Shown here in pieces: positions 1 through 7,269 of a DNA stretch of 11,188 bases. The notes beneath the pieces were generated by a model. That model ran no database searches and was not told the DNA's origin. It was given only the letters and a program-made list of their open reading frames with translations. This DNA is from an uncultured Balneolaceae bacterium (GTDB lineage: Bacteria > Bacteroidota > Rhodothermia > Balneolales > Balneolaceae): positions 1 to 11,188 of the forward strand of contig CALKWT010000003.1 in assembly GCA_938003885.1 (NCBI GenBank), given 5' to 3'. How positions within the stretch are numbered: the stretch's first letter is position 1; every line of letters begins with the position of its first letter. A program made the position numbers and the translations under genes.

Positions 1-1953
1 GAAATGGTCGTAGATCTCCTGGTAGGGTGCCGACATGCCAAATTGATTGATCCCCAGGGCAAGCCCTTCCGTGTCTACCCATCTGTACCAGCTCTGTGTG
101 GAGGCCGCTTCGATAGAGACACGGTTCTTGACCTCAGGCGGGAGAACCTCCTGCCGGTAACTCAGATCCTGCTTACTGAAAAGCTCCATGCTCGGCATAC
201 TGACCACACGGACAGAGTTCCCCTCCTCTTCAAGAATCTTCGCTGCCTCCAGAGCAATAGAGACTTCGGATCCGGTAGCGATCAGCAGATAGTCTGGTGT
301 GCTCCCTTCCTCCTTTTTAAGGATATAGGCTCCTTTCTCTGCACCCGATGCATCAGCATAGACCGAACGGTCGAGGGTAGGCAGTGCCTGCCGGGTCAGA
401 ATCATGCGAGATGGGCCTTCCTCATTTTGGGTGGCCATCTTCCAGCAGTAGGCTACTTCATTGGCGTCAGCCGGGCGCAGGACCGTCACATTGGGTGTGG
501 CCCGCATTGCTGACAGATGTTCGATCGGCTGGTGTGTAGGCCCGTCCTCCCCTAGTCCGATACTGTCGTGAGTAAACACATGAATAGCCGGCGTTTTAGA
601 GAGGGCTGCAATCCGGATGGCCGGTTTGTTATAGTCAGAGAAGACCAGGAAGGTCCCGCCATAAGGGATGATTCCCCCATACTGAGCCATCCCGTTCATT
701 GCGGCACCCATTGCATGCTCTCGTACACCGTAGTGGATATACCGCCCGGCCCGGTTTTGGGCGTTGAAAATACCTTTCCCTTCCAGATCGGTATTGTTGC
801 TTCCAGTCAGGTCAGCAGATCCCCCTATCAGATTGTTCAGATGGTCAGCAATCGCATTTAAAACAATTCCTGAAGCCTTACGGGTGGCGATCCCTTTTTC
901 ATCCGCTTCAAACGCCGGCAGAATCTCATCCCAGTTCTCCGGAAGTGTTCTGGAGAAAAACTTCCTGAACTCCTCCCCTTCTTCCGGATAGGATTTTTTA
1001 TATTTCTCGAAGAGCTCATTCCACTCCTCTTCAACTTTCCGGCCCCTTTCAACCGCACCGGACATATGCTCTTTCACCTCTTCAGGGATGAAAAAAGGTT
1101 CATCCGATGGGAATTCAAGTTTTTTCTTTGTGAGCAGGATCTCATCATCCCCAAGCGGAGAACCGTGAGATGAAGCGGACCCCTGCTTGTTTGGACTACC
1201 GAATCCGATGGTAGTGCGGCACTCAATCAGAGAAGGTTTGTCTGACTTCTGAGCGGCCAGGATCGCTTTTTCAATCTCCTCACGGTCATGGCCATCAATC
1301 TGCTGTACTTCCCAGCCGTACGCCTTAAACCTTTCAGCTGTTTTGTCTGAGAAGGAGAGGTCTGTAGATCCGTCAATGGAGATTCGGTTTGAATCGTACA
1401 GGTAGATCAGTTTGTTTAGCTTGAGATGCCCTGCCAGAGATGCAGCCTCATGAGAGATTCCCTCCATCAGGTCCCCATCACTCACGATGGCGTAGATGTA
1501 GTGATCTACCAGGCGGATCTCCTCTTTGTTAAAGATCCCTCCCATGAACTGTTCTGCAATAGCCATCCCTACACCTGTGGCGAAGCCCTGCCCGAGAGGG
1601 CCCGTTGTTGTTTCCACTCCGGGTGTGTGGCCAAATTCAGGGTGTCCGGGAGTATTGCTTCCATACTGCCGAAAGTTTTTCAGATCCTCCAGAGAGACCT
1701 CATATCCATAGAGGTGCAGTAGTGAATAGAGCAACATGGAGCCGTGACCGGCTGAGAGTATAAATCTATCCCGGTTGATCCATTTCGGATTGGCAGGGTT
1801 ATGCTTCAGTATTTTGTCCCACAGGACAAAGGCTACATCTGCCATACCCATAGGCATTCCGGGGTGGCCTGAATTGGCTTTTTGAACCGCATCCATCGAC
1901 AGGGCCCGTATCGTATTAACACACAGAGTCTCTTTTTCTTTAATGTTGCTCAT
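1..1953 (-). CDS. tkt: transketolase, 3' end cut by window edge
   Basis: Thiamine-diphosphate enzyme that moves two-carbon ketol units between sugar phosphates in the non-oxidative pentose phosphate pathway; cytosolic, usually a homodimer. Reading back from the ATG at 1953 gives 651 codons without a stop; the E. coli enzyme has 663 residues, so only a short tail lies outside the window. Visible family motifs: SGHPGMPMGMAD (residues 28-39, substrate/cofactor His30), the diphosphate-binding segment SDGDLMEGISHEA (158-170, metal ligands Asp159 and probably Asn189 in DSNRISIDG), GVREHAMGAAMNG (409-421, catalytic Glu412) and HDSIGLGEDGPTHQP (462-476). The order is N-terminal diphosphate-binding domain, central pyrimidine-binding domain, C-terminal domain, all in one frame. 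The start fits the usual N-terminus (MSNIKEKETLCVNTIRALSMDA); no clear ribosome binding site precedes it. It is separated from the upstream TPR gene by that gene's terminator, so it probably has its own promoter. Identification is very secure; only the truncation limits it. Confidence 0.97.
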   Translation of the reverse strand, partial: MSNIKEKETLCVNTIRALSMDAVQKANSGHPGMPMGMADVAFVLWDKILKHNPANPKWINRDRFILSAGHGSMLLYSLLHLYGYEVSLEDLKNFRQYGSNTPGHPEFGHTPGVETTTGPLGQGFATGVGMAIAEQFMGGIFNKEEIRLVDHYIYAIVSDGDLMEGISHEAASLAGHLKLNKLIYLYDSNRISIDGSTDLSFSDKTAERFKAYGWEVQQIDGHDREEIEKAILAAQKSDKPSLIECRTTIGFGSPNKQGSASSHGSPLGDDEILLTKKKLEFPSDEPFFIPEEVKEHMSGAVERGRKVEEEWNELFEKYKKSYPEEGEEFRKFFSRTLPENWDEILPAFEADEKGIATRKASGIVLNAIADHLNNLIGGSADLTGSNNTDLEGKGIFNAQNRAGRYIHYGVREHAMGAAMNGMAQYGGIIPYGGTFLVFSDYNKPAIRIAALSKTPAIHVFTHDSIGLGEDGPTHQPIEHLSAMRATPNVTVLRPADANEVAYCWKMATQNEEGPSRMILTRQALPTLDRSVYADASGAEKGAYILKKEEGSTPDYLLIATGSEVSIALEAAKILEEEGNSVRVVSMPSMELFSKQDLSYRQEVLPPEVKNRVSIEAASTQSWYRWVDTEGLALGINQFGMSAPYQEIYDHF

Positions 1954-1986
1954 TAAACTGGTAAATAGATTGAAAAGGTTGAAATT

Positions 1987-2002
1987 TTTAGCAATAGCTA
2001 AA
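1987..2002. repeat. 16-bp hairpin/palindrome upstream of tkt
   Basis: TTTAGC-AATA-GCTAAA is a perfect 6-bp inverted repeat with a 4-base spacer, 33 bases before the tkt start. It could form a small 5'-leader hairpin or be a binding site. It has no T-run, so it is not a terminator. Seen directly; the function is unknown. Confidence 0.3.
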
Positions 2003-2037
2003 GATAGAGAAGATCGTGGCAAGCTAAAAGCAGAAAC

Positions 2038-2067
2038 AAAAAAAGCCACGTATTATTACGCGGCTTT
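2038..2067 (-). terminator. intrinsic terminator of the TPR gene
   Basis: On the minus strand the RNA forms AAAGCCGCG / CGUGGCUUU, nine pairs including one G-U, around an 8-base AU loop, followed directly by a run of seven U counting the stem end. It begins 52 bases after the TPR gene stop. On the plus strand the wobble pair becomes an A-C mismatch and no gene needs ending, so the minus-strand direction is preferred. It separates the TPR gene from tkt. Confidence 0.85.
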
Positions 2068-2119
2068 TCTCGCTTATTTTGCTTACTGCAAAATGTTTGT
2101 TCAAATTTCAAGGGACAGC

Positions 2120-3145
2120 TCAGTTAGCGGCATATCCTTCACACTTTAATTCGAATTGCAGCTCATGATTTGCAGGCCCGGTAAAGTTTCCGTAGCGTGC
2201 ATTTTCAAAAGCGGAGCAGGCATCGGTATATTCTCCAAGGCCTTTCAGTGCCATTCCGAGTTCAAAGTAGATTTTAGCTTTATCTGCCACACCGCCATCG
2301 TGCAGCTCCAGGGCCCGCCGTGCGTGGGTTTCAGCAGATGACCAGTCGCTTCTCATGTTATAGATTTCAGCGAGTCGGTACTGCTGCTCGTCTGAAGCGT
2401 TGTCGTACTGCTCAACTCTGTTCAACAACTCGATAGCCTGCCCGAACTGACGATCTTCGCCCAGGGTCACACCACGGTAAATGAGTTCGTCACGGGCTGC
2501 GTTCGTTGCACTTTGCAGGGTCCGGTTGTCATTCGTTTGCTCCGCAATCATAATGGCGCGGTCGTACCACTGCAGGAATGCGTCAACGTCATTGGGTGTC
2601 AGCTGCTTCTGTGTAAGCCCTTTCTGGTAATAGGCGGCTGCATAGTTGGCATTCATTTCAATGGCCTGGTCCAGAGCGGCCATCGCTTCCTGATAGTTCT
2701 CCAGCCTGTAATTCAGTACACCGCGCACATAGTAGAGCTGCGGAATCGCATTCATCGCCTGGCGCTGCACTTCCTGATCATTAAACTCACCAGCCACTTC
2801 TGCCGCTTCGTTGAAACGTTCTATAGCTACATCTATATTGGCTACATTCTGATTTGCCTGGTAGGCTCTGTACGCTTCAGATGCCTGACTGAGATGAACC
2901 CGGGGCAGACGCTCTACAACCAGATCACTGATATCATCCAGCTGATTTGCACGGGCGACAGTCAGAGCCTCTCTGTATAGTTCAATGGCCTCAGCAAAAT
3001 TGCTGTTTTGGGCAAGATCCTGAGCGTTATTGTATAACTCAATCGCTTCGGTTCTTGCTTCATCCTGAGCTTCAGCAATTTGAGATATTCCGAGTGATAC
3101 AAAGAGTAACAACCCGGCCGATATGATAGATTTGAATGATTTCAT
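2120..3145 (-). CDS. secreted tetratricopeptide repeat protein
   Basis: A 341-residue protein of unknown specific role. Residues 1-26 are a typical Sec signal peptide: Lys at 2 and 5, a hydrophobic core GLLLFVSLGI, and an AEA cleavage site before Gln27, so the mature protein is probably periplasmic. The rest is helical TPR-type repeat. Clear units are near 31-66 (ALELYNNAQ-like helix pairs with FAEAIELYREAL), 135-165 (GVLNYRLENYQEAMAALDQAIEMN), 168-200, 222-248 (GVTLGEDRQFGQAIELLNRVEQYD), 254-281 and 290-317 (IYFELGMALKGLGEYTDACSAFENA). No enzyme domain, transmembrane helix or lipobox is seen. TPR proteins of this kind usually act as protein-protein scaffolds in the envelope. It stands alone as a transcription unit: 116 AT-rich bases upstream and its own terminator downstream. 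The ATG at 3145 is the only start that gives the signal peptide. Confidence 0.85.
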   Translation of the reverse strand: MKSFKSIISAGLLLFVSLGISQIAEAQDEARTEAIELYNNAQDLAQNSNFAEAIELYREALTVARANQLDDISDLVVERLPRVHLSQASEAYRAYQANQNVANIDVAIERFNEAAEVAGEFNDQEVQRQAMNAIPQLYYVRGVLNYRLENYQEAMAALDQAIEMNANYAAAYYQKGLTQKQLTPNDVDAFLQWYDRAIMIAEQTNDNRTLQSATNAARDELIYRGVTLGEDRQFGQAIELLNRVEQYDNASDEQQYRLAEIYNMRSDWSSAETHARRALELHDGGVADKAKIYFELGMALKGLGEYTDACSAFENARYGNFTGPANHELQFELKCEGYAAN

Positions 3146-3261
3146 ACTAATATTGTTTTTTATGATTTACAGAACAAACGTGATTAACATAAAGAAAATT
3201 TTATTATAATTTCACTATCTCTTCACCTAATTTCATTAACGCAGAGTTAACAATTTTATTT

Positions 3262-3969
3262 CTAATAGGAGAAGTTAGGCTGGAGCTTCTTGTTCTTATA
3301 GAATTCCAGCACATGCTCTACGGCGTCCTCCGGATCGTCCGTCAGGTAGAACAAATCCCTGTCCTCCTTGCTGATATAACCGTCGGTTATCAGACGCTTT
3401 TCTATCCAGTCTACAAGACCTTCCCAATATTCCGTGCCGAAAAGGACGATCGGAATATTTGCAATTTTCTGAGTTTGAACAAGGGTTAATGTTTCAAAAA
3501 GTTCATCCAGCGTTCCGAACCCGCCTGGAAAGGAGATAAACGCCTGGGCGTACTTTACAAACATCACTTTTCGCACAAAAAAGTATTTAAAGTTGATCAC
3601 ATACTCCGGCGATACATAGATGTTTACCCCCTGCTCGTGAGGAAGATCGATACCCAGGCCGACCGATTTCCCACCTCGGTTGTATGCACCTTTATTGCCA
3701 GCTTCCATGATCCCGGGCCCGCCGCCCGTAATCACTCCAAATCCGTTTTCGACAATAAGTTCCGAAACCTTTACTGCTTCTTCATAATATTTAGACCCCG
3801 GTTTCAGCCGGGCCGATCCATAAACCGAAATACAGGGGCCGATCTTTAACAGGGAGTCGTAGCCATCCACAAACTCCCCCATAATTTTAAAGACGCTCCA
3901 CAGATCGTTATTCGACTCCTCAAAGCAATCTTCCGGCCTGTTCTTATCGTCGTAGTAATTGTTCTTCAT
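3262..3969 (-). CDS. LOG-family (TIGR00730-type) nucleotide hydrolase
   Basis: A 235-residue Rossmann-fold protein of the LOG / 'lysine decarboxylase-like' family. The hallmark motif PGGFGTLDELFET is at residues 148-160; GGGPGIMEAGNKGA (82-95) and the N-terminal strand ISVYGSAR (47-54) bind the nucleotide. Proven members cleave the N-glycosidic bond of cytokinin ribotides or of AMP-like nucleotides to give free base and ribose 5-phosphate; the old label lysine decarboxylase is wrong. The N-terminal ~40-residue extension with acidic and Asn-rich stretches is typical of larger bacterial members rather than the ~190-residue plant-like LOGs. The true substrate cannot be read from sequence. It lies 18 bases after the DUF5683 gene and is probably the last gene of the parA-parB operon; a 116-base AT-rich gap follows. 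ATG start at 3969, no Shine-Dalgarno. Confidence 0.9.
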   Translation of the reverse strand: MKNNYYDDKNRPEDCFEESNNDLWSVFKIMGEFVDGYDSLLKIGPCISVYGSARLKPGSKYYEEAVKVSELIVENGFGVITGGGPGIMEAGNKGAYNRGGKSVGLGIDLPHEQGVNIYVSPEYVINFKYFFVRKVMFVKYAQAFISFPGGFGTLDELFETLTLVQTQKIANIPIVLFGTEYWEGLVDWIEKRLITDGYISKEDRDLFYLTDDPEDAVEHVLEFYKNKKLQPNFSY

Positions 3970-3987
3970 AAAACTATATTAAGATGA

Positions 3988-4680
3988 TTAATAGAGATTA
4001 ATTCGCACCCGGATTCCCGGATTGGGCCCCTCCAGGACCGCAGGGCCTATATAGGTAGATGCGCTCAGATCCTCCGACACATCAAAACTTCGCATATGTG
4101 CGAAGATATAGGCGTCCAGAGCATTCAGCCCATAGGCTAAACCCATAACAATAAACATAAAATCACGCTGGTTTCGTAAACTATTCCGGTTGGATTGTAA
4201 CTGCGAGGGATTCACACCAACCAGATAATCGGGTGTGGGCCCAAATTTATAATCACTCTCTTCGGTCTGATGACTGTTGTAATAGGCAGCTCTGTAATCT
4301 TTATAGCGATTATTCAGATAGGAGGTGTAGATGCCTACTCCTGCAAACATCCCATAGATCAAAGGAACTTTCCAGATCTGATCGTTTTCGATCTGCCCCC
4401 AGCCCGGTACCATCATCGATTTAAACAAGACTGACCGGGGGGATGGAAACTCTGATGAATGGCTGCCCAATGTATCAGGTAGAACGTCTGAAGAAAGACG
4501 ATTCGTATAGGTCGACCCTGTAGCACGGAGGGATGGTGGAAAAAAGTCAGTCTCCTGCATCAGCCCCCTGTCTACCTGCCCCCCTGAAAGCTGCCCGGGC
4601 CATCTATTCTGAGATAGCCCAACCCCCTGTGTACCAATTCCTAAAAGCCCTATTAATAAAATAATTCTAACCCATTTCAT
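3988..4680 (-). CDS. DUF5683-family membrane protein
   Basis: A 230-residue protein of a family with no known function that typically follows parB in Bacteroidota. It has an N-terminal hydrophobic helix (residues 4-20, IILLIGLLGIGTQGV), either a signal peptide ending near GLS-Q or an anchor. A low-complexity Ser/Thr segment follows, then the conserved core PRSVLFKSMMVPGWGQIEND (81-100). Two likely membrane helices are near 104-121 (KVPLIYGMFAGVGIYTSY) and 173-196 (DFMFIVMGLAYGLNALDAYIFAHM). The PGWGQ box and the following hydrophobic stretch are the family's signature. I chose the ATG at 4680; a TTG one codon earlier is less likely. The start lies inside the end of parB, a 14-base overlap in another frame, suggesting translational coupling. 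A role near the envelope linked to chromosome segregation is only suggested by context. Confidence 0.8.
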   Translation of the reverse strand: MKWVRIILLIGLLGIGTQGVGLSQNRWPGQLSGGQVDRGLMQETDFFPPSLRATGSTYTNRLSSDVLPDTLGSHSSEFPSPRSVLFKSMMVPGWGQIENDQIWKVPLIYGMFAGVGIYTSYLNNRYKDYRAAYYNSHQTEESDYKFGPTPDYLVGVNPSQLQSNRNSLRNQRDFMFIVMGLAYGLNALDAYIFAHMRSFDVSEDLSASTYIGPAVLEGPNPGIRVRINLY

Positions 4681-5602
4681 CAAAAATCTGGATCAATCGT
4701 TCCAGGTCATCATCTGAGTAGTATTCGATGCGGATCTCCCCTCCCTTCCCTTTTGCTTTTTCCTGAATCTCCACTTTCGTGCCAAATTTGTTCCTCATCT
4801 TACCGGCAATATCCCGCAGATAGAGATTCTCTTTCCGTTCCTGCCGCACTTTCGTTTTCTGATCCCGCTTCTTGTCAAAATTCCGGACCAGCTCTTCCGT
4901 CTGGCGGACAGACAGGGATTTTTTCAGAATGGAGGAAAGAATTTTACGCTGATCATCCTCGCGCTTCAGATTGATCAACGCTCTGGCATGCCCGGCTGTA
5001 ATGCTTTCATCCCGCAGGGCAGCCTGGATAAAGTCGGGCAGCTGCAGAAGACGCAACATATTGGTGATGGTACTTCGGTTCTTGGCAACTCGTTCGGCCA
5101 CCTCGCTCTGCGTATAGTTGCATTCATCAATCAGCCGCTGATATCCGAGCGCAATCTCGAGAGGGTTCAACTCTTCACGCTGGATGTTCTCGATCAGTGC
5201 AAATGCGATAATCTCTTCGTCATTTACCTCACGGATATAGGCGGGAATCTCGCTTTTCCCTGCCAGGCGGGATGCCCGCAGACGCCGCTCACCGCTGATC
5301 AGTTCAAAGCGCTTCTGGCCCAGATAACGTACGGTCACCGGCTGTATAATGCCGTGACGCTCGATGGAAGCCGCAAGCTGCTCCAGCGCTTCTTCATTAA
5401 AATCGGTTCTCGGCTGGTGAGGGTTGGGACGAATATGATCGATGGGAATATCCAACACCACATTCACCCTCTCTGCCGGGTCTATCGGTACGGCAGTTTT
5501 TATATCGGGAAAGGGAGTCTGATCTATATCTTTCGGTTTGTCAGAATCCTCATAATCCGGGAAGAAGGCTCCAAGGCCTCTGCCTAAAACTTTTTTTGCC
5601 AT
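4667..5602 (-). CDS. parB: chromosome partitioning protein ParB (Spo0J/Noc family)
   Basis: A CTP-dependent DNA clamp that loads at parS sites, spreads and helps segregate replicated origins with ParA. It has 311 residues, normal for chromosomal ParB. The N-terminus KKVLGRGLGAFFPD (3-16) is the short ParA-activating peptide typical of chromosomal ParBs. The ParB/CTPase domain spans about 48-140, with HIRPNPHQPR (56-65), GERRLRASRLAG (104-115, CTP-binding box) and ENIQREELNP (138-147). A helix-turn-helix lies at about 163-189 (YTQSEVAERVAKNRSTITNM), and ITAGHARALI (201-210) follows. The basic linker (about 240-285) leads to a C-terminal dimerisation segment ending LIQIFDEMG. It starts 12 bases after the parA stop; its stop overlaps the DUF5683 start. 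No full parS palindrome was found in the window. Identification is very secure. Confidence 0.97.
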   Translation of the reverse strand: MAKKVLGRGLGAFFPDYEDSDKPKDIDQTPFPDIKTAVPIDPAERVNVVLDIPIDHIRPNPHQPRTDFNEEALEQLAASIERHGIIQPVTVRYLGQKRFELISGERRLRASRLAGKSEIPAYIREVNDEEIIAFALIENIQREELNPLEIALGYQRLIDECNYTQSEVAERVAKNRSTITNMLRLLQLPDFIQAALRDESITAGHARALINLKREDDQRKILSSILKKSLSVRQTEELVRNFDKKRDQKTKVRQERKENLYLRDIAGKMRNKFGTKVEIQEKAKGKGGEIRIEYYSDDDLERLIQIFDEMG

Positions 5603-5614
5603 AATAAACGAGGT

Positions 5615-6409
5615 TTACGATAAAACAGGGCTCGATTTAAATAATTTCTTATTGAGATGAATAATTTCACTTGCCAGAGAGAGATAATTTTTTGCCCCCG
5701 CACTGGATGCATCGTAGAGAATGGCCGGTTTCCCAAAACTGGGGGCTTCTGCAAGCCGTATATTTCTTGCGATGATGGTATTAAATACCTTCTCATCGAA
5801 GTATCTCTTTACTTCCTCAGCCACCTGATTCGACAATCTTGTCCGTGTATCGTACATGGTCAGTAAAACGCCTTCGATGTCGAGTTCGCGGTTCAGATGC
5901 TGACGCACTATTTTAATTGTATTAAGCAGCTGTCCAAGCCCTTCCAGTGCATAATACTCACACTGAACCGGGATCAGTACCGAGTCCGATGCCGTCAGTG
6001 CGTTGATCGTCAGCAGCCCAAGCGAGGGCGGACAGTCGATGATGATAAAATCGTACTTCTCCTTCAGAGGTGCCAGCGCCTTATGCAGAATCCTCTCTCG
6101 CTCATTTCGGTCCACCATTTCGATCTCTGCCCCCACCAGGTTGATATGGGCAGGAACGAGATTCAGCATCGGGAGTTCGGTTTCACGGATCGTTTCACTG
6201 ATATCCGCACCCCCGACCATCACTTCATAAATGGAGGTCGTCACAGATTTCGCTTCAATACCCAGGCCGCTGGTACTGTTACTTTGAGGATCAATATCAA
6301 TCAGAAGTGTGGGATGCTCAATGACGGCGAGGCTTGCCGCAAGGTTGATCGCAGTTGTTGTCTTTCCAACACCGCCTTTTTGATTGGCAATCGAAATTAT
6401 TTTACCCAT
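5615..6409 (-). CDS. parA: chromosome partitioning ATPase ParA (Soj type)
   Basis: A MinD/ParA-family ATPase that binds nucleoid DNA as an ATP dimer and is released by ParB, moving origins apart. It has 264 residues, without the N-terminal HTH of plasmid type Ia ParA, so it is the short chromosomal Soj type. Motifs: deviant Walker A KGGVGKTT (11-18, signature Lys11 and catalytic Lys16), Walker A' LLIDIDPQ (35-42) and Walker B FIIIDCPPSLG (121-131). The C-terminal segment IRLAEAPSFGKP (217-228) is the conserved region containing DNA-binding Arg residues. It is the first gene of the parA-parB-DUF5683-LOG cluster. The 146-base gap in front holds a 12-bp palindrome and a DnaA-box-like pair. ATG start at 6409; the family's usual start with MGKIISIANQKGG leaves no doubt. 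Confidence 0.97.
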   Translation of the reverse strand: MGKIISIANQKGGVGKTTTAINLAASLAVIEHPTLLIDIDPQSNSTSGLGIEAKSVTTSIYEVMVGGADISETIRETELPMLNLVPAHINLVGAEIEMVDRNERERILHKALAPLKEKYDFIIIDCPPSLGLLTINALTASDSVLIPVQCEYYALEGLGQLLNTIKIVRQHLNRELDIEGVLLTMYDTRTRLSNQVAEEVKRYFDEKVFNTIIARNIRLAEAPSFGKPAILYDASSAGAKNYLSLASEIIHLNKKLFKSSPVLS

Positions 6410-6438
6410 TCTGCTAAGGAGTTATCTAAATTAAAACA

Positions 6439-6450
6439 ATATTGCAATAT
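6439..6450. promoter_or_regulatory. 12-bp perfect palindrome upstream of parA
   Basis: ATATTGCAATAT reads the same on both strands and lies 29 bases before the parA ATG, in an AT-rich stretch where a promoter would be expected. It may be an operator or simply part of the promoter. Which protein would bind it is unknown. No firm -33/-7 pair could be assigned around it. Confidence 0.35.
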
Positions 6451-6480
6451 AACCCTCAGCTCCTACCTTATCAAAAATAG

Positions 6481-6504
6481 TTATTCACATCCGGACGTGG
6501 AAAA
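6481..6504. promoter_or_regulatory. DnaA-box-like inverted pair in the parA upstream gap
   Basis: TTATTCACA (6481-6489) matches the DnaA box consensus TTATNCACA at every position. On the other strand TTTTCCACG (6504-6496) matches TTATCCACA at 7 of 9. The two face each other across a TCCGGA centre. parAB is often close to the chromosome origin, which makes DnaA boxes plausible, but one perfect and one weak box are not enough to call an origin. Confidence 0.35.
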
Positions 6505-6555
6505 CTCTATAAGAACAGCCTCTGAAAATCATAATATCACAAGCTTTAGACGGTC

Positions 6556-7269
6556 TTACGGCGTTCGGTTTGAACCTGTAAGATGCAGTCTGTGGCGGAC
6601 TTCCATCCGTTCATTTGAATGCTCCACCGGTGTCAGTTTTTTCAGACTCTGGTTCCGGATCGAATCAAGCTTGCTGGCGTTTGGTGAGTAGAGCCGATCT
6701 TGAAAATGGAGAACGTTGTTATGATCAATCCAGGGAGAACCCGTTTCATCTCCCGGTGCTGAAACCATGGTAGCAGGAGCTGGTGTATTGATCAGAGGGG
6801 CAATCCGGGCCTCCCTGGTTTCCTGCGGTACAGCACTCTCTGTTGCAGAACTCCCTTCCTCCGGGACCTGCTCTTGTTCAACACTCCACTGAGGGGCAGC
6901 AGGGGCACCCATCAGGATCCCGTTCTCTTCTGCAGGCTGATCCTCACTATCCGCCATGGGCAGCAGCATATAAGAACTCATTGAAACGGAAATCAGCAGT
7001 ATCGCCGCTGCACTCCCCCATCGCCACCAGTTCCTGCTGCGGGTTCCGGAGGCGTGTGCACGGGAGGCCTGGTCGTAAATTTGTTCAACCAGTTCCGCCG
7101 GAGGATCCATCAACCGGATGTCCTGCAGTCTCCCGGATACCTTCCGGAGGGTTTCCACCTCGATTAAAAGATTTTGATTCTGCTCAAGCTCCCTCTCAAA
7201 CTCCATCTGTTCAGAGGGATCCATTTCATTATAAATGTAGCTTATGCAACGATCTGATTTGTTGTTCAT
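6556..7269 (-). CDS. membrane-bound anti-sigma factor, zinc-less type
   Basis: Predicted to hold the sigma factor encoded just upstream in an inactive state at the inner membrane. It has 237 residues. The cytoplasmic helical domain (about 1-68, RCISYIYNEMDPSEQMEFER) has the shape of an anti-sigma domain (short helix, NE, SE..EFE, then two helices) but lacks the HxxxCxxC zinc ligands. One membrane helix is at about 84-104 (WGSAAAILLISVSMSSYMLL). The periplasmic part (about 105-237) is rich in Pro, Ala and Glu with no recognised fold. Its ATG overlaps the sigma stop by four bases (ATGA), a classic sigma/anti-sigma coupling. The gene ends 146 bases before parA with no clear terminator between them. 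The function is inferred from architecture and pairing; no family name could be assigned with certainty. Confidence 0.75.
   Translation of the reverse strand: MNNKSDRCISYIYNEMDPSEQMEFERELEQNQNLLIEVETLRKVSGRLQDIRLMDPPAELVEQIYDQASRAHASGTRSRNWWRWGSAAAILLISVSMSSYMLLPMADSEDQPAEENGILMGAPAAPQWSVEQEQVPEEGSSATESAVPQETREARIAPLINTPAPATMVSAPGDETGSPWIDHNNVLHFQDRLYSPNASKLDSIRNQSLKKLTPVEHSNERMEVRHRLHLTGSNRTP

Noticed and set aside
4..513. 169-codon plus-strand ORF opposite transketolase
   Set aside because: It is antisense to conserved transketolase sequence, which is open in one frame for 651 codons.
6178..6199. Two parS-like half sites (GTTTCACG and GTTTCACT) inside parA
   Set aside because: The second half of the palindrome TGTTTCACGTGAAACA is missing in both, and the bases are explained by parA codons (SETIRETELP).
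5897..6691. 264-codon plus-strand ORF opposite parA
   Set aside because: It is antisense to a clearly identified ParA; its composition (His, Arg, Cys, Gln rich) is that of a shadow frame.
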